A DNA stretch of 64,000 nucleotides from Sarcomyxa edulis (lineage: Eukaryota; Basidiomycota; Agaricomycetes; Agaricales; Mycenaceae). This document shows positions 11,436 through 23,022 of this stretch, piece after piece. The notes beneath the pieces were generated by a model. The model saw nothing but the letters and a program-made list of their open reading frames with translations, was not told the origin of the DNA and did not search any database. Position 1 is the stretch's first letter. Every line of letters begins with the position of its first letter. The position numbers and the translations under genes were made by a program. The stretch spans positions 434,001 through 498,000 of the forward strand of contig QUOL01000005.1 in the NCBI GenBank assembly GCA_009761415.1. Reading direction: 5' to 3'.

Positions 11436-12987
11436 TTAAGTCAATAGCCCTGTGCGTTCTACTTCGATATGTCTCCATCTTTCCAAATGTTCCCATTCGT
11501 GCCATTGGCACGTCTCTAAGTCGATGAACTCTTCTCGACATGAGTTCCATCGACAAGGATGTAGCTGTCGGTGGAGAGGCTCCAAGTCCGATGGCCGTTT
11601 GTCGGTGCTCCGTGATTTTCTGAGCGTGAACTTCCTTGATTGAGGGACCCTTTTCTCATCGAGCAGCATCTCAACTTCAGAGACGGACATCGATCCCACG
11701 GATACGAGGTCAAGAACCAGAGCTAGACAATCCATGGAGGGTCGACAAACAGGATCCTTATCCCAGCACCGCAACAACATCGACCACAGCTCATCTGGAA
11801 TGACCGCACACGATTTGCGGGAAGGATGAGGTTCAGTCTGATCTTGAACTTTCTTGATGACGGCAAAACAGTTTTCGATATCAGAGAAAGGTCGCTGGCC
11901 GGTCAAAATCTGTATTATTGAGTGAGCGGAATGGCTTCGAGTGTCTGAATACTTTATGAACACTGACTTCAACCACAGTCATACCAAACGCCCATACATC
12001 CGATTTCGGGGTTGGTGAGAGGACTGTTTGCTCGAATAACTCGACTGCCATCCAACGACATGTGCCAGACGCTTTTGTGCTGAACGAAGAGTCTAATATC
12101 CGGGCAAGACCAAAATCACTGATGCTGGCTTCGAGCTTATCGTTGACGAGAATGTTGAGCTATACGATGATACGTCAGGAGTAATTCAGGAAGTAGTGTG
12201 ACAAGTTGATGCTTACAGCCTTAATGTCGCCATGTACTACGGGTGGATCGAGTCCATGAAGATAGGCCAGTCCTGATGCAATCTGCGTGACCTAAAGAGG
12301 AAGTTCGTCGGATCAGGAAGCTAAGATGATACCCTGAGGGGATTGTCACCAATTTCGTTCTGTTGACCTCCGGATAGGCTTCGAGATATTTTGACAAATC
12401 ACCATGCTCGTAGTAAGGGTACACCAAGGACGGGATATGGGAGGACCGGCGGGCAAGGTCGTAACATATCCCATAAAAAGGTGTTACGAATGGGTGTTGT
12501 AATGCTCTCCAGACTTTGCCTTCCCGCGCAACTTTCTGTAGTTGTCTAATAAGAATGTCATTGGAGTTGGAGTCACTTGTAGCGCGCTGCGTACCCTTTG
12601 CAATTTGACCAAGTTTGTGGATTTCAGGTTTCCCAAGCCTCTTATGACTTTGATGGCCACTGGGACACACTGTAAAGGGATGATAAGAAAAAATGATGGT
12701 CCAAGACGAAACGAGTAGTGTATGACCTTTGAGGTTCCTTCGGTGTCTATATGTGTCCATTCCCCCTTCCATACATCTGCGGCACCTCCAGTAGCGAAAC
12801 AGTCGGCTTCCGTCTTCTTGACGTGCCCTGATAAATCAAGCAGTGGGTACCATAGGCGCAGGACCCTCGCTCGAGTCTTTAGAAGTAGATATGTCTGCAC
12901 TACTGCTTGAAATTTGTCTTGACGGTCTTTCGTCGAAGTCTTTGGTCGTGATCGCTGTGCATCGACAGTCGTCTTCAGTGGTGCCAT
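11436..12987 (-). CDS. TKL-like protein kinase with C-terminal C2H2 zinc finger (kinase 2)
   Basis: The protein begins MAPLKTTVDAQRSR and runs through LLDLSGHVKKTEAD and TGGAADVWKGEW (glycine loop), PVAIKVIRGLG, EGKVWRALQHPFVTPFYGI, YYEHGDLSKYLEAYPEV, LHGLDPPVVHGDIKALNILV, SDFGLARIL, GTCRWMAVELFE, KSDVWAFGMTVVEV, LTGQRPFSDI and LLRCWDKDPVCRPS. Lys, HGD Asp, Asn and DFG Asp are intact. The tail has CRWNSC-REEFIDLETCQW-HEWEH, again C-x4-C-x12-H-x3-H (about 11490-11555). Introns fall at the same protein positions as in kinase 1 (before the VAIK strand, after HGDIKA, after TVVEV), supporting tandem duplication. An in-frame ORF extends upstream to 13305, but that stretch overlaps the tail of the permease gene and is not needed. 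Confidence 0.92.
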
Positions 12988-13301
12988 AGGATCCGGTGTA
13001 GGGAAAGCAGGAGCTAGAGAGACATTGGGGTATATATAGGTCATATACACCGCCATGGCCCACTTCATAGCATTACCTCGAGGCCAAAGATTGTTACTTG
13101 AATGTGAACCTGAAAAACCTCTCAAAATCTCGAATCTGACGAAACTGTAACGTACGCTGCAGCCAAGCCAGAACAAATTCACGACATTCCCCAAATAATT
13201 CTCCGTCAATACATCGGATCTGTAAAGGCAACAAACTGCTTGAGGCAGCCAGGCCCGAAACGATACCAAGCAACCACACCCCATGGTATTCTCCTGTGCT
13301 G

Positions 13302-16092
13302 TCATATAATGCTTCCATTCCTATCTCTGTCAATGTCTTTCGATGTGGCATCTACACCGCAATAGAGCATGTTATCGCCCAATGACGATTTTTCTCTCGG
13401 TCCAAAAGTTCCAAAGACGTCCCTTTCGTCGACTTTTCCTAGGCCAGGAGGTGGCCATAAAATGTTCAGAAACATCCAGATTGATGCACTCAAGCAGAAT
13501 CCTAGAGGCCACGAAAGATAATACACGTGTCTGTAAGATGTCAACCACTTAGAAAACACGGAATATCGAGATAACGGTACTACCACTTACACCCAATTTG
13601 GACTGACTTGAACGGACATCGGAGTAACCGAAGCGCAGAATCCAGGCATACTTGGCCAGACACCCTGTGAACAACGTCTGAGTAAACGATATAACCGAAA
13701 TGTCCATATCTTAGAATACGTACCAGGACCCAGGCGACTGGTGCACGCCAATTAAGACCGTGCCAAAACCTAAACCTCATCAGCGGATCTAAAGAGGTCC
13801 GTGCTGTATTGATGATCAACTCACCAATAATCACTTTGTGAAGTAGGCGTGTATAGATGAGTCAACCTCAGTCTACGTTTTCGAAGAAAGTGATAATCCG
13901 CCTATCAGCGGATTAGTTCGGGCAGCGTAGTCCAAACCTAAATAGATATGATGGGCCTACAATCATGATTCCTGACAAAGGACCGAGAAAAACGGCGTAT
14001 GCCGACAGGGCAGAAATAAAGGAGTTTGCAGTCTACATCCAAAGACAAGAAGCCATCAGAGAACGACGACGAAGACATATGTATCGACCACCCACATTGA
14101 GTATTTTCCATGGGTTGATACATATGCCTATGACGGCAACAATGAATGTTCCTCTCCGGATATCGATGTATCTAGTATGGACTGAGAACGGGGTAAAGGC
14201 GAGCATATCTGTCACTTACTTTGGAAGCAGGGCGGACAAATCCATGCCTCCTACAACCCCGCAAGCAACTACATTGACGCAAAGCTGTGACAGGAAGAAC
14301 GCAAAAGAAGCGAAAAATACAGCAGCCCGAGCCCCTGCACCGCCATGTTCTTGGATAGCCTGCAATAGATCATACAGCTTCCTGTACTACATGATCAGGT
14401 CGACGCCACCAAAGAAACATTGACGAGGGGAAGCTCATACCATAGAAGAGGCTCGTCGGGATAGAATCCACGTGCAGCCGAAGTCGTCAGGATACCCAGG
14501 ACATTCGTTCCGAATAAACAAAGAGGTATCACCAATACCTGACCCCACATCTGATCTCCTGGGTTGACAGCGTAACGAGAGAAGTCTATATGATTGAGGC
14601 CGTGTCAATTTCTTTTGGGGAGAAATGAGGGTGTCTGAGTATTCATACCACTTTGGTAGAGGATCTATACAGAAAATCGTAAGAATCAGCGGCCGAAAGA
14701 CGCGTGGCATACACTTATGACTTACGCCACCGGCCCATCCACCGATTCCGCTTGTGATCATCCTGGTCATCGCCCATCCAAGTTTTGCGCCCTCTAGTCT
14801 ATCTATGCCATAAATTGATTCGGAGTGACTTATGAGGGGACCGGCATTCCCTTGCTTTGCCAGGGCCCATATGAAGATGGCAAAGGCTGCGATGGTTACT
14901 ATCACCGAAGAAACAGTCGCGGGAATGCGATATCTGTAACGCATGCAATCAGTATGATCTGGGTGGAGAGATATGGGATTTCGCACTGCTCAGGTCTCAA
15001 GAAAAAGATGGGACATGAAAGAAGCCAGAAGATGATGAAAGATACTGGTAAAAAGGACGTAGCATAAGTCAACGATTGGGTACGGCTCATGCAACACGTA
15101 CTGAATTCGTTCGTTTCCATCCCAGCATCAGGACCAAAGGTGTTCTTCAGCGTATAGAAACTGGCTGTAAGGGAGACATCAGAAACTTAGACTTTCGGAA
15201 GAGAAAAAGCTTGTTAATCACGCCAAATAGATCCAATCATAACTTTGACCATTTGTCCTCCATACCAGCCTTGTACGCCGTACCAGCAACATGACAAGAT
15301 GACTCGATTGAGGAGGGCGAACCAAGAGCCACGTCTATATCCAGATTAACATGGCAAACTTTCAGCAAAAACCGTGACCTTACATCCCCCAACTGCTCCG
15401 GCTGATTACAGCCTAGTGGCACCATATATTAGTCGAAACCAGATATAAACTGGAAGTATAAAGCTCACTCACGAAGGGTATGTGCCATTTTCCTCCTCCG
15501 TGACCTGGCGGAGAGCGGGAAATTGGATTGATATGGAACATTACAAAGATACAGGACGAACCATTGACAACGAGAGCTATGCAGATACTATACGGCAGTA
15601 TCAGACGGAGTTTGAGGCGATGGAAACTGCAGTACTCACATGACGGTGCTTATTGCATTCACTAAGAAACGATCGCCTTCAAAATCATAATCGTCTAGAG
15701 AAAGATATATACATACCTGCTATAGCTTGCCCCACAGTGAGCCCTATCGCCACTATACCACCATATCAATATCAGAGTGACACTATCGCGGAATGAAACC
15801 GAGGACGCGTACAAGAAGCAGATGCCCCAGACCACTCGGCAATGTTCACGGCTGCATGATGAGTGTCAGTCAAAAGTTCTCCCCGTAGCAAGCCCCACAC
15901 TGACCAGTCGAAAGCCAGAAAAAAACGAAAACCTTCTTGGACCATGTGCGGCGAGAGGGCGGCAAGGGTACGATGTCATCATTTAAATAGGGCGATGCAT
16001 TGGGAGAAACCTGTATGATATCAGAAAAGGATGCAGGTTGTGAGACAAGTACATACCTGCAAAGCTCCCAGTAAGACATCCTTGACGGGCAT
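13302..16092 (-). CDS. NCS1 family nucleobase/allantoin-type permease (Fur4-like)
   Basis: At least fifteen small exons join in frame into a full NCS1 transporter. In order: MPVKDVLLGALQ, NDDIVPLPPSRRTW, the TM1 segment AVNIAEWSGASASLAIGL, HGGGKWHIPFAVISRSSWG, VILSCCWYGVQGWYGGQM, FYTLKNTFGP, FIIFWLLSCPIFFLRP, TIAAFAIFIWALAKQGNAG, TSGIGGWAGG, DFSRYAVNPGDQMWGQ, FFASFAFFLSQLCVNVVA, GGMDLSALLPKYIDIRRG, TANSFISALSAYAVFLGP, ADYHFLRKRRL, GLNWRAPVAWVL and GVWPSMPGF, ending in a hydrophilic tail to 13302. These are the family hallmarks around substrate and sodium or proton sites. It should import uracil, uridine, allantoin or a related compound; substrate is not decidable. The ATG at 16092 is the first after an in-frame stop. 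Its 3' end lies about 300 bp from kinase 2. Confidence 0.93.
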
Positions 16093-16183
16093 TTCCCAAG
16101 CTGGAGCGGGAGACAATGGTGGTGCGTCCGACTGTGGATCGGGTCGAGCGCCCAAGAGAGGCTAAGAGAGGCTTGGGGTGTAC

Positions 16184-16199
16184 GCGTATACGTATACGC
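16184..16199. promoter_or_regulatory. 16-bp perfect palindrome upstream of the permease
   Basis: The sequence GCGTATACGTATACGC reads the same on both strands. It sits about 90 bp upstream of the permease start and 335 bp upstream of the divergent RRM gene, a position where a dimeric regulator could bind. This is sequence observation only; no known operator is matched. Confidence 0.35.
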
Positions 16200-16533
16200 C
16201 ATGATTTAGGGGTTGCCCCACTCTAACCCCCACTAATACTGCCCCAAAGGATAGCAAGAAAACAGTAGAAATTCTCAAAGAAACCGTGCTGAACCAATCA
16301 TCGGTTTGACTGGGGCAAAAAGAGCGAGATTGTCGAAACGTCGAGCTCTCAAAGACGCGACCGACGACGAAGCCCCCAGTTTTTATTTTCCTACGATATT
16401 CGACGTATTTTGAGAAAGCTGACGCTCGTTTCGAGTTTGCTGGTCGAAGATATATCGATAGTCATGAGTGTAAGAGGCCAACAGCATCCAGAGCGCCTAA
16501 ATTCAAGTTGCTGCCCGCTCTCATGTCAAATCT

Positions 16534-18099
16534 ATGTTCTCCGTCTGTCGACTGAGACTCTATACCCTCGGATCCCATATCTCACTCATTCCTAGTCCCC
16601 AATGCTCAAGATACATCTTCCAGCAACGTCGCCCGGCATGGGATTTGACATCCACACGATCAGATAGCCAGGACTTCGACCCATTATCACAAGCAGGCAC
16701 TACACGCAACGTATACGTAGGAAACATCCCACCAAGTCTACCTGTAACACAACTCCTCCAATTCGTGCGATTTGGCCCTCTTCAATGGATCGTCTTCGTG
16801 CCAGAAAAACGCGCTGTATACCTTTCGTTTCTCGACAAGACGAAAGCGGCGGCTTTTTACAAGTATGCAAAGGAGAGGTCGAAGCAACCCACAATCCCGA
16901 AATCCCATCCATTCAGGTATATACCCAAGGAAGATCCGAACTTTCCATGGTCATTCCTGAACGTTCGGTGGGCTGAAGACACACCGGTACCTGCCTGGAT
17001 AGAGGTTGCGGTCAGACGGAGCAAGGCGACGAGGAGAATTAATATATCACTGAAAGGGGAGGGATGGGATACCATGAATAAACCACAGTTGAAGGAACTG
17101 TTGGCTCCGTATGGTGAGATTGAGCACATGCACATTGAACGAGGTAGATGTGCATTTGTGAGTTTCATGTCGATCGCCAATGCTAAACAAGTGGGACGTC
17201 CCATCCTAAAAGTTTTTTCTGATTCTGAATGTCCCTCGTACAGGCCTTATCGATGCTCTTCGACGATCCTCGATGGAAAGGAAGAACCATGGGATACGCG
17301 AAAGATCGTTGTGACATCGAGGAGACGAGTGGCACCATCGATCCTACAGACGGACAACGGATGGTGGTATTGTATAACATCCACCCAGCCGCTACAGCGC
17401 AGCACGTATGCCACGCCGTCTCTGGTGGAGCGTTGCACAGTGTTCAACTCGTACCGGCCCAAAAGAACAACGGGCTGGCCGCGGTGAGTTATCTAGTAGA
17501 ATTCTATCAGAAGATTGAAATGGAGTTCAAAGTCACTTACAGCTCGTTAAATTCATCGATCCACTATCAGCCGCTGCTTTTTATCGAGTAGCTCTTGAAC
17601 AAGAAGTCATAGTCAGAAACCAGCGCGTCCGACCTGCCTGGGGGATTAGATACGATCCCTTGCCTCCTCATCTAGCTGAAGAAGTTGAAGCAGGTGCTAC
17701 GAGAACTCTCCTCATCTACGACGACCTTGAGACAGTCACGTCTGACAAGACCCTCAGAACGCGCTTGAGCGAATTTGGTGAGGTCGAACATATTTATCAA
17801 AACCCTGCAAAGTCGGTGTTTTCCTTCCTTTCACGCGTGTTCCATCTGACTGGTGTATTTGTTTCAGGAACGTTATCCTTGTGAGCTACACGCACATCTC
17901 TAGTGCTATCAGAGCTCGCAATGAATTGTGTGGCATGCCGGAATATGACACTCCGAACAAGGTCAACTTCTCGAGAGACCGCTGCGATCGACCAGCAGGC
18001 ATATCACTAGATGAATATACTGGGAAGACTTGGAAGCCTCCATTACGGGAATCATATACCCCCAATCAATCAGACGAGTTCGACTACTCATTACCGTAG
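16534..18099 (+). CDS. multi-RRM RNA-binding protein, Nrd1/Mrn1-like
   Basis: Exon 1 starts at 16534 and the introns lie at about 17191-17242, 17485-17540 and 17816-17869 (the last uses a GTCGGT donor). RRM signatures are clear: RNVYVGNIPPSLPVTQLLQFVRFGPL with KRAVYLSFLDK, then INISLKGEGWDTM, LLAPYGEIEHMHIERGRCAFVSFM, RMVVLYNIHPAATAQHV, and TLLIYDDLETVTSDKTLRTRLSEFGEVEHI with NVILVSYTHISSAIRA. The paired RNP1/RNP2 pattern repeats about four times, like the ascomycete Nrd1/Mrn1 proteins that bind mRNA in the cytosol. The N-terminus (MFSVCRLRLYTL...) is rich in Arg and lacks acids for about 35 residues, so a mitochondrial presequence is possible. An upstream ATG at 16464 is not in this frame. 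The gene ends TAG at 18097-18099. Confidence 0.85.
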
Positions 18100-18713
18100 G
18101 CTAAGCGCTACTATATCGGAATGGCGATAGATATAACAAATAAAGGGTTGGTCTTCTCTTTTCTTGATTGTCGATCGACATGTCATGATTCCGGGATAAC
18201 ACCTCTGCAATAGTATGTATCTAACTCCTCCAAAACCTTTAGGCAGACCTCAACAGTCAGCTTTCTGAAATCAGACCGTACTATTTAGGTACTCGAACTT
18301 ATCTATGCATCTGACACGGTTAAGCAAACTATCAGTTTTGGTTGTATTCGCTCACCAGTCGCTAAATCAGATCGCGATCGTGATTTGATCGACGTGATTG
18401 TCACAGGCGGTTGTTTGGCCCAATCCTTGAATATAAATACTGGCCGGCGCCGGCTTGTTTCGAAGCGACGATACGCTTCGAACCGTCATCCGCCACGACA
18501 CCATCAGAGAACTCAAAGGTTTCCACGGGGGCCGCTACCATCCATTAAACTACTTAACTTCTAGTGTATCCAGCATAAATAAAAGGCTAGCCTCTTACAT
18601 CCTCCTCTTGTCCTTCCCCAGGCCGTTTGACGCACAATATCAATGTGGGTAATTACTATATCACCCCTGATAGTATTGACTGAAGATGGAAATGTATCGT
18701 AGATCCAGACAAT
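18100..18713. promoter_or_regulatory. upstream region of gene F, duplicated before the pseudogene
   Basis: The last 300 bp (about 18420-18700) resembles the stretch at about 20060-20318 ahead of the decayed copy: both have a run like AAATAC(T/C)GGCCGGCG followed by TCGAAGC, then TAGTG(T/C)ATCCAGCATAAA and CGACGCGCA or similar. The duplication therefore included promoter and 5' leader, not only coding sequence. Confidence 0.5.
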
Positions 18714-19730
18714 ATGGGCTCAGCCATGTCTTCTTCAGGTCTCACGGGCGGTTCTGACAGCTCCAACGAGCCCACCACTCAATCCCACCCGCTACATCAC
18801 CCCACACCTACTGAAGTTTCAGACGTTCGACAATTCCTACTTCATTTCCTCCCAGTAGAACTAGCAGACATGATCATTGAAGACGCTGAATACTGGCCAC
18901 GTATAGTCATTGGGCGTGATATAAACCTCATAGCTTCTGCATCGAAGGGCAGAGCCAACATCGCGACGTGGTGTTACATGGTAACGCCACCGATCCCCAG
19001 TCTAGAAATGGGCAGCGATGATCTGGAACCGAGGCATACAAAGGTGAGGAAGGTGAAGTTTAGGACTAGGAGTTGTGATCAAGGGTGGGGAGGGGTTCGA
19101 GAAATGAAGGGTGCGTCTCTGTGTTACTGTACTTCATATGGCAGGTCGAAATTGATGGTCACGGTATTTGCCTGTGTGCTTCTAGGGACTTATCATTCAT
19201 CGTGGACGTGGTTCGAAGCATCTATATTACGGCCTGTCCCTTACCCCTCCGAATCTGGTTCTGATTCCGATGCTTCGGGGTATATGGATCCAAGATGGTT
19301 GACGCGGACAGGGGTCTTTCTCCAGAAGATCGAAGGCCGGCCTCTGGATTGGAGTCTTAGCGAGAACGACTCGGATTCTGTAGGGAAAGGGCTGACGGTG
19401 GTGGAAATTGATGGAAGGAAGAGATGGCATATCCAGAGAAACGTCCACGCGTCTGCGGAGATGAAGGACCATGAGGTTGTCTGGACTGACCGCGATGACG
19501 AGCCTGCTGAGGATGAACAAGAGGAAGACGGGGAAACAGGCAAAGGTAAGGGCTGGGGATTTGTCCCTGCATTAAGAGCTGGCGATCGGATCGCTGTCTT
19601 GGTCAGAGCATTGGTTGGTTCCTTACAAGTTATAAGTCGTCATCTCTGGCTGAATTTATTGTTCCTATAGTACCCTGGATGGGCCAATCATGTTCAGGCA
19701 GTCGAAGTAGAGATGTACTACTCCGCTTGA
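18714..19730 (+). CDS. conserved fungal protein of unknown function (gene F)
   Basis: Three exons (18714-19110, 19186-19613, 19671-19730) give about 294 aa. A Ser/Thr-rich start is followed by FLPVELADMIIEDAEYWPR, then TPPIPSLEMGSDDLEPRH, KVRKVKFRTRSCDQGWGG, GTYHSSWTWFEASI, an acidic insert, WHIQRNVHASAEMKDHEVVW, GWGFVPALRAGDRIAVLVRAL and a final YPGWANHVQAVEVEMYYSA. From memory, proteins with this WTWFEA / QRNVHA / GWGF / ALYPGW order recur in basidiomycetes and ascomycetes but have no assigned function. The C-terminal part looks like an all-beta domain. No signal peptide or TM segment is present. A decayed second copy lies 600 bp downstream. Both introns have canonical borders and keep the frame. 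Confidence 0.8.
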
Positions 19731-20318
19731 CCTGCAGGTGATGTCCAGACATCGATGCTTCTGTCTCATGTGCTGAAACTCAGTCGCTAGCGACACATAT
19801 CTCCAAAAACTTGGAACTCGGAAGAAACATGCCGTGGTTCCAAGATCACACCTCTGCAATACTCAATTTGTACTTAGTACGTCTTTGACTCTTCCAACCT
19901 TCAGCCAGTGTTCATCGGTCGGCATTTCTAGAATTAGACGCGTCTTGTATGGCCACTTCCGAGATATATATAATATATGGTTAGTATCGAGTAACGGAAC
20001 GATAAGTCTTCTTCACGGTCGCTCAATCTCGATCGTCATAGGTGGTTGTTTGGTGTCGTCCTTGAAGATAAATACCGGCCGGCGTGCATCGAAGCAACGA
20101 ACGAATATCGCCATCCTCCGCGTACCACGGCCACTATCAGAAGCATCCACGGAAGTCTGTGCAATTCATTGAACGTGTACTTGAACGAGAGCTTCTAGTG
20201 CATCCAGCATAAACAATTGGGCAGCACCTCGTCCTCCTCACGCCACTCGACGCGCATTAAGTCATCAAATCACATAGTGGATACAGCTCATTCGAAGATG
20301 AATCATATCGTAGATCAT

Positions 20319-21160
20319 ATGGGCCAAATCACGTCTTTCTCAGGTCCCAAGGGCAGTTGCGACAGCTTCAACGGGCCCACCACCCAATCTTAAGCCCACC
20401 CGATACCACCCCACACCTACTGAAGTCGCGGACGTCCGGCGTGTCCTACTACACTTCCTCCCGGTAGAACTCGCGGACAAGATCATTGAAGACGCTCGAT
20501 ACTGGCCACGTATAGTTGTTCGACGCAACGTCAAGCTAGTAGCTTTTGCATCGAAGGGCAGAGCGGATAAAGAAATGTGGGGTGCGTCTCCGGTACACTT
20601 CAAACATATGATGTTGGATTAAACTGATGTCCACATGTGTGTCTCTGTCTCTCTTTCCATACACCTTTAGAAACTTATCATGGATCATACACATGGTTCG
20701 AGACATCTATCCCACGGCGTAATTCTGGTTCCTCGAGGCGTAAAGGGGCATTCCCCAAAAAGATCATAAACGGACCTACGAATCGGAGTTTCGATGATAA
20801 CGATTCGGACTTTGTAGGAGCAGGAGTCACGGTGGTTGAAGTTGGTGGAAGGAAGAGATGACATATCCAGAGAAACGTGCATGCGTCTTCGGAATCAAGG
20901 ACCACGAAGTCGTTTGGAATGAGCGTGACCATGGTCCTGCCCAAGGTGAGCCTGAGGATGATGATGAAACACGTGAAGGTAGAGGTTGGGGGTTTGTTCG
21001 CGCACTACGAGCTGGTGACCGGATCGCCGTCCTGGTCAGAGCACTGGCAAGTCCCTTCTAACTCTCAGTCGTATCTCTGACTAAATTTATTGCGTCTCAG
21101 TACCCTGGATGGGCCAATTATCTTGAAGCTGCCGAAGTGGAAGTCTTCTATTCAGCTTGA
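20319..21160 (+). pseudogene. decayed tandem copy of gene F
   Basis: The sequence aligns along its length with the gene at 18714-19730, including ATG, the intron near 20582-20670 and the terminal YPGWANY segment ending TTCAGCTTGA. It is broken in at least three ways. Four extra bases near 20388 create a TAA at codon 25. About 140 bp encoding the TPPIPSLE to DQGWGG segment are missing between 20567 and 20575. The Trp of KRWHIQRN has become TGA near 20859. The remaining parts still read FLPVELADKIIEDARYWPR and GWGFVRALRAGDRIAVLVRAL in separate frames. This is a clear pseudogene formed by tandem duplication. Confidence 0.87.
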
Positions 21161-21712
21161 CCTGTAAGTGATGTCCAGATACCGATGCTTTTCATTCGTG
21201 TGCTCATCATCAGTCACTAGTGAAACATCCCTGTGATCTTTCCACACTACTAGCCCACTCACTGATTCCCCAAGATAAGTGCAGTACTTCAATGTACGAG
21301 TAGGCAGAGGCGATATGGACAAAATCTCTCCGGTGTAAGAGATGATACCAGTGGCGAGAGACGACGGTGGGTCGGTTTATATAGTTCCGAGATTTGCGTA
21401 GGCGTATATGTACCGTGCATGTGCCAGCTCGACAATAAAGAGCGAAGCGCAATTCCTGTTCGCCTGGCGCGATGGATGTGTGGTGCAGGCGCCTTCTTAA
21501 ATGAGCATTCGATGTGCCGATATGGGTGTCCATGCATATACATTTTGGTAGGCCAGGACGCAGAAATATGGTATATAAAGGCTGGGGGAGGACGACGTCA
21601 GCAACGAGAGGCATACCGGGGAGAAAGTAGCCTACAAAACTAAAAACTAAAGTGATGCTCCTACAACGATTCTATAATCTCCTTTCGTACTAGAAATAGC
21701 AAGAATATTCAG
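21161..21712. other. intergenic, no supported gene
   Basis: About 550 bp. A 134-codon minus-strand ORF (21210-21614) is present but shows no motif, signal peptide or likely start context, so it was not called. Confidence 0.4.
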
Positions 21713-22165
21713 TCAGAGGGGATGGAGCCAAGTATCGACGATACACGCACGGTTCGCAAGGTCTTCTCGTTCTCGTCTCTTCGCAGTAGCAGGATCCTCT
21801 GTACTTTTTCGTCCAAAAAACACAGACTTCCAGCTAACACCATCCTGCTCATCTTCTTCTGAAGGTAGTTTCGCTTTATGTAGCCCCGCGAGCCTTTTTA
21901 GCCGTGCAAGCTCTTCGTCCGAGACTGCATTTCTTTCGGATCGCAATTGGTCGACGATTGATTGAAGAATGGATATTCGTGCGGTTAGGTGTCCTCGTTC
22001 AGCATCTATTTCTTTTCTTTGACTAACGAGATGGATCGAGACGGAAGTTATGGCAAGAGAGTAAATGACATGTGGGAGGTAGGAAGATGCGGCCATCGCC
22101 ATACCGTCGCCATACGAGTCAGACGATGACCGTCTCACTCTCACTCTGTGGCATCTTGAACTCAC
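21713..22165 (-). CDS. small membrane-anchored coiled-coil protein
   Basis: An unspliced ORF of 150 aa. After a Ser/Arg-rich start, YLPHVIYSLAITSVSIHLV forms one hydrophobic helix. It is followed by a heptad-like stretch (RKEIDAERGHLTARISILQSIVDQLRSERNAV, broken here only for description) that predicts a coiled coil, then SWKSVFFGRK and a charged tail. The second Met (start 22102, MAMAASSYLPH) would put the membrane segment close to the N-terminus and may be the true start. Function is not recognised; architecture suggests an organelle-membrane scaffold. The BTB gene upstream ends only 65 bp away, so these are tightly packed co-directional genes. Confidence 0.6.
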   Translation of the reverse strand: MSSRCHRVRVRRSSSDSYGDGMAMAASSYLPHVIYSLAITSVSIHLVSQRKEIDAERGHLTARISILQSIVDQLRSERNAVSDEELARLKRLAGLHKAKLPSEEDEQDGVSWKSVFFGRKSTEDPATAKRREREDLANRACIVDTWLHPL

Positions 22166-22229
22166 TCAGCTGGCGCTCAGACATCTCAATTTCTCGACCT
22201 ACTACATACGTACTCAACGCTGTCTCTCC

Positions 22230-23022
22230 CTATACAATTGAAAAGCCGAATTCTAACTGTGTCATCGACTCGTGTCCTTCCAACTCCGGAAACATACCAA
22301 CCACACCGCGCTGGAAAAGTCGAGCCTTTGGTTCTGCAGGCTTCCTCAAACTATCTCGAAGACCCACAAGTCTCATCGTGAGATCTATGCCCAGATGTTC
22401 TACCTCGCGCATCCCGATAGGTTCTGCGCGATACATCAGATCTTTGAGAGCGGGCGGCATCCAGGATTCGATGTGATATTTCAACGCAATGCGTAATCGC
22501 TCTACTGTATCGTTGCTTGATTTGTGGATGGCATCAATTGCTACTTCTCGTATGCGGACGAGATTCCACATTGTCGATAGCTCGAGAACAGCGACCCACT
22601 GCTCGACGGTTAGGATTTGCGCCTCGCCACCTCGCCATGGGCTTGAAGTTAAGTATGTCAGTGAGTTGTTTGGATGTCGTCGAAGACTACTAACCTCAGA
22701 TACATGACTCTCAGCAACTGCTCGAAATCAGCCTTCTTGATTCCATCTAGACGTATGGGATTTTCGTCCGTGGATCCGTCGGTTTCATTCCCTTCACCAG
22801 CTGGGAGGCTGAACATAGCTTCGAACACCTCTGACTCTTGTGCAAAATAGTGACGATGAACTTTGAACAAAGAGTCTTCGACCTGGGTGAGATACCATGC
22901 TTTAGCGCACCATCGGATCGGCACATCCCCAAGCTGCTCACCAGAAATATGACATCTTCTAAGTAATACGACTGGTGCCTCTGCACTTTCGTATCTGTCT
23001 TCGCATCGGCACTGTACGCCAT
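22230..23022 (-). CDS. BTB/POZ domain protein (BTB-1)
   Basis: Three exons. Exon 1 (from 23022) gives MAYSADAKTDTKVQRHQSYY LEDVIFL. Exon 2 starts VEDSLFKVHRHYFAQESEVF, the BTB strand-helix core, then EAMFSLPAGEG and IRLDGIKKADFEQLLRVMYL. Exon 3 carries LTVEQWVAVLELSTMWNLVRIREVA, the following BTB helices, and a C-terminal helical part (EHLGIDLTMRLVGLRDSLRK) ending at 22230. Fungal proteins of this type are nuclear or cytosolic, and their partners are mostly unknown. Intron 1 lies right after the FL of the first strand, the same place as in BTB-2 at 46.8-48 kb, so the two genes are related. A Cul3-binding or transcriptional role cannot be decided from sequence. Confidence 0.88.

Noticed and set aside
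12988..13305. N-terminal extension of kinase 2
   Set aside because: The open frame overlaps the terminal exon of the permease and has no counterpart in kinases 1 and 3.
21210..21614. 134-codon minus-strand ORF
   Set aside because: No motif or start context; lies between pseudogene and next gene.
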